Of a stretch of 13,698 bases of DNA, positions 12,059 through 13,698 are shown piece by piece (position 1 is the stretch's first letter; each line of letters begins with the position of its first letter). The translations under genes were made by a program, and so were the position numbers. The DNA lies in contig DATMLO010000221.1 of assembly GCA_035570495.1 (NCBI GenBank), positions 1-13,698 of the forward strand, given 5' to 3'. Source of the stretch: DATARH01 sp035570495. Lineage in GTDB: Bacteria > Pseudomonadota > Alphaproteobacteria > ATCC43930 > CGMCC-115725. The notes beneath the pieces were generated by a model. It saw only the letters and a program-made list of their open reading frames with translations. It ran no database searches and had not been told where the DNA came from.

Positions 12059-13698
12059 CTGGCGATCAGCCCGCCGACGCCGGCTTCGTCGTGCAGATGC
12101 GTGCGCTCCGCCGGCAGTACCACGGTGACGGTGGTGCCTTTGCCGAGGGCGCTGTCGATCGTCATCGTGCCACCATGCAGCTCGACAAGGCGTTGGGCGA
12201 GCGGCAGGCCGAGGCCGGTGCCACCATGCGGCCGCGCGAGGCTGTTGTCGATCTGGCCGAATGGCTGCAACGCGCGCGGGATGTCTTCGGGCGCAATGCC
12301 GATCCCGGTATCGACGACCGAGATCACCACTTCGCCGGTCAGCGCCAGCGTCGCCGATACCATGACGCGCCCACCGGACGGGGTAAACTTGACCGCGTTC
12401 GAAGCGAGATTGAGCATCACCTGTTCGAGCCGCAGCTCGTCGGCGCTGACCGCGAGATGGGTCGGCCGGAAATCGAGCGTGATCCCCGTCGTCGCGGCGC
12501 GATCGGCGACCATGCGGCGGCAGGTCTCGAAGATCGAGGCGATCGATACCGGCGAGTCGCGGAGCTCGAGCCGCCCGGCCTCGACCTTCGACAGGTCCAG
12601 GAGGTCGTTGATGATGCGCAGCAGGTGATGGCCCGAGCCGTGGATATCCTGCGCATAGTCGCGATAGCGCGCGTCGAGCGGGCCAAACAGCGCCGACGAG
12701 ATCACTTCCGAGAAACCGATGATCGCGTTCAATGGCGTGCGCAGCTCGTGGCTCATATTGGCGAGGAACTGGCTTTTCGCTTGGTTGGCGCTCTCCGCCA
12801 GGTCGCGCGCCGCGCGCAGCTCGCTTTCGATATGACGCCGGACGCTGGCGTCGCGCGCGACGGTGAACAGGTATTCGCGTTCAGCGAACTTCACCAGGCT
12901 GGCGGTGATGTCGACGGGGATTGTGCGGCCATCCTTGGTGATGCGATGTCCTTCAAAGCTGCGCGAGCCGGCGCGCCGATACTGCTCCCACCGCTCGTCC
13001 CAGGTTTCCCGGTTCGCCTGAACGGCGACGTCGAACACCGACATGCTCAACAGTTCCTCGGGCGTATAGCCGGTCTGCTGGCATGTCGCGTCATTGACCT
13101 TGATGTACCGGCCTGATTTGTCGAGCAGGCAGATCGCCTCGGATGAACGATCCATCGCCAGCTGGGTAAGCTCCAGCTCCTCCTCGGTCGCCCGCCGCAC
13201 CTCGACCTCGCGCTGCAGCGTTTCCGCGAGGTGCCGCAGCCGGTCGGCGCGCATCCGGCTGGTGAACAGGTAGAGCGTCAGCAGCGCGGTCAGCACGATC
13301 CCGCAGGCCAGCTCGAACCAGCCGGCGCCGGCGATTCTTTCAGTGATGAGCTGCGGCGTTGCCCGCACGGTCATCGTGAAGTCGCGCCCGGCAAAGCTGA
13401 ATGACGATCCCCAATACGGCGCGACCAGCGCGGCCTTGTCCTCCGCCGGCTGGGTTCTGGCCTGCGGGTCCGCCGCGAGATGGTGATAGATCAGCCGCTG
13501 CGCCTTGGGCGCTGCGTCATCGATCACATAGAGGTCCATGCCCTGCGGCACCGGCTCGAACTCGGCGATGATCGCGTCGATCGCGGCGCTGATCGACATG
13601 CGGAACGTCAGCACGCCGACCGGCGCATCGCCGGTGCTGTGCTTGGTCGCCGCCGGATAAACCGGGACAAAGAGCAGACTCGCGTCCGCGCCGTAGAT
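12055..13698 (-). CDS. Membrane histidine kinase: CHASE-like sensor, TM, PAS, HisKA, HATPase (N-terminus beyond window)
   Basis: 547 codons are visible; the frame stays open to the right edge, so the start is missing. Visible-residue numbering: 1-120 is extracytoplasmic and CHASE-like (IYGADASLLFVPVYPAA, VGVLTFRMSI, then GRDFTMTVRATP); a transmembrane helix lies at about 128-147 (ELACGIVLTALLTLYLFTS); a coiled linker; a PAS domain at about 182-285 (LLDKSGRYIKVNDA...GYTPEELL); HisKA with phospho-acceptor His 317 in SHELRTPLNAIIGFS; and HATPase with N box NLASNAVKF, G1 DTGIGI and G2 GGTGLGLPLA. There is no receiver domain, so it needs a separate response regulator, not encoded in view. The signal is unknown; CHASE domains bind small molecules such as cytokinins or peptides. 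The stop overlaps the MFS stop. Confidence 0.93.
   Translation of the reverse strand: MYGADASLLFVPVYPAATKHSTGDAPVGVLTFRMSISAAIDAIIAEFEPVPQGMDLYVIDDAAPKAQRLIYHHLAADPQARTQPAEDKAALVAPYWGSSFSFAGRDFTMTVRATPQLITERIAGAGWFELACGIVLTALLTLYLFTSRMRADRLRHLAETLQREVEVRRATEEELELTQLAMDRSSEAICLLDKSGRYIKVNDATCQQTGYTPEELLSMSVFDVAVQANRETWDERWEQYRRAGSRSFEGHRITKDGRTIPVDITASLVKFAEREYLFTVARDASVRRHIESELRAARDLAESANQAKSQFLANMSHELRTPLNAIIGFSEVISSALFGPLDARYRDYAQDIHGSGHHLLRIINDLLDLSKVEAGRLELRDSPVSIASIFETCRRMVADRAATTGITLDFRPTHLAVSADELRLEQVMLNLASNAVKFTPSGGRVMVSATLALTGEVVISVVDTGIGIAPEDIPRALQPFGQIDNSLARPHGGTGLGLPLAQRLVELHGGTMTIDSALGKGTTVTVVLPAERTHLHDEAGVGGLIAS

Overview
The window is GC-rich, densely coded DNA that looks like an alphaproteobacterial chromosome. 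It has Tat-exported transport proteins, a YbaK/ProXp-ala-type deacylase, a CGPC-type thioredoxin-TPR protein, a stand-alone Lon N-terminal-domain protein, a Trm112-like protein and a DUF971 protein in a row. This gene neighbourhood is familiar from Rhodospirillales/Hyphomicrobiales, but the genus cannot be fixed from the sequence alone. I see no transposase, phage gene, CRISPR array or plasmid function.

Left part (1-4742, minus strand): the N-terminal end of an MFS transporter runs off the left edge. About 300 bp without a gene follows. Next comes a four-gene ABC importer operon of the spermidine/putrescine (PotABCD) superfamily, transcribed from about 4.6 kb down to 0.58 kb in the order permease (PotB type), permease (PotC type), Tat-exported binding protein, ATPase. 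The genes overlap or nearly abut. A near-consensus sigma-54 (-24/-12) element lies about 60 nt upstream of the first gene, suggesting nitrogen-status or other activator-dependent control. The substrate cannot be read from sequence.

Middle (4717-8548): a tRNA-Gly(GCC) gene with encoded CCA and an intrinsic terminator lies on the minus strand. Divergent from it are, on the plus strand, a Pro-tRNA editing deacylase and then a tight run of five genes: thioredoxin-TPR co-chaperone-like protein, Lon substrate-binding-domain protein, Trm112-like small protein, DUF971 protein and an enoyl-CoA hydratase/isomerase family protein with an atypical active site. The theme is translation quality control and proteostasis.

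Right part (8549-13698): after a 127-bp intergenic region with three CTTCG(A/T)TAA repeats and a hairpin abutting the Shine-Dalgarno comes a 497-aa protein. It combines a MshEN/GspE-N-like N-terminal domain, a probable winged-helix middle part and a AAA+ ATPase domain. It is the least understood and most interesting protein here. A minus-strand flavoprotein (HFCD family) converges on it with abutting stop codons (TGATCA). A plus-strand MFS transporter, possibly made from a leaderless mRNA, follows. It converges with a minus-strand membrane histidine kinase (CHASE-like sensor, TM, PAS, HisKA, HATPase) through an overlapping CTAG double stop. The kinase runs off the right edge.
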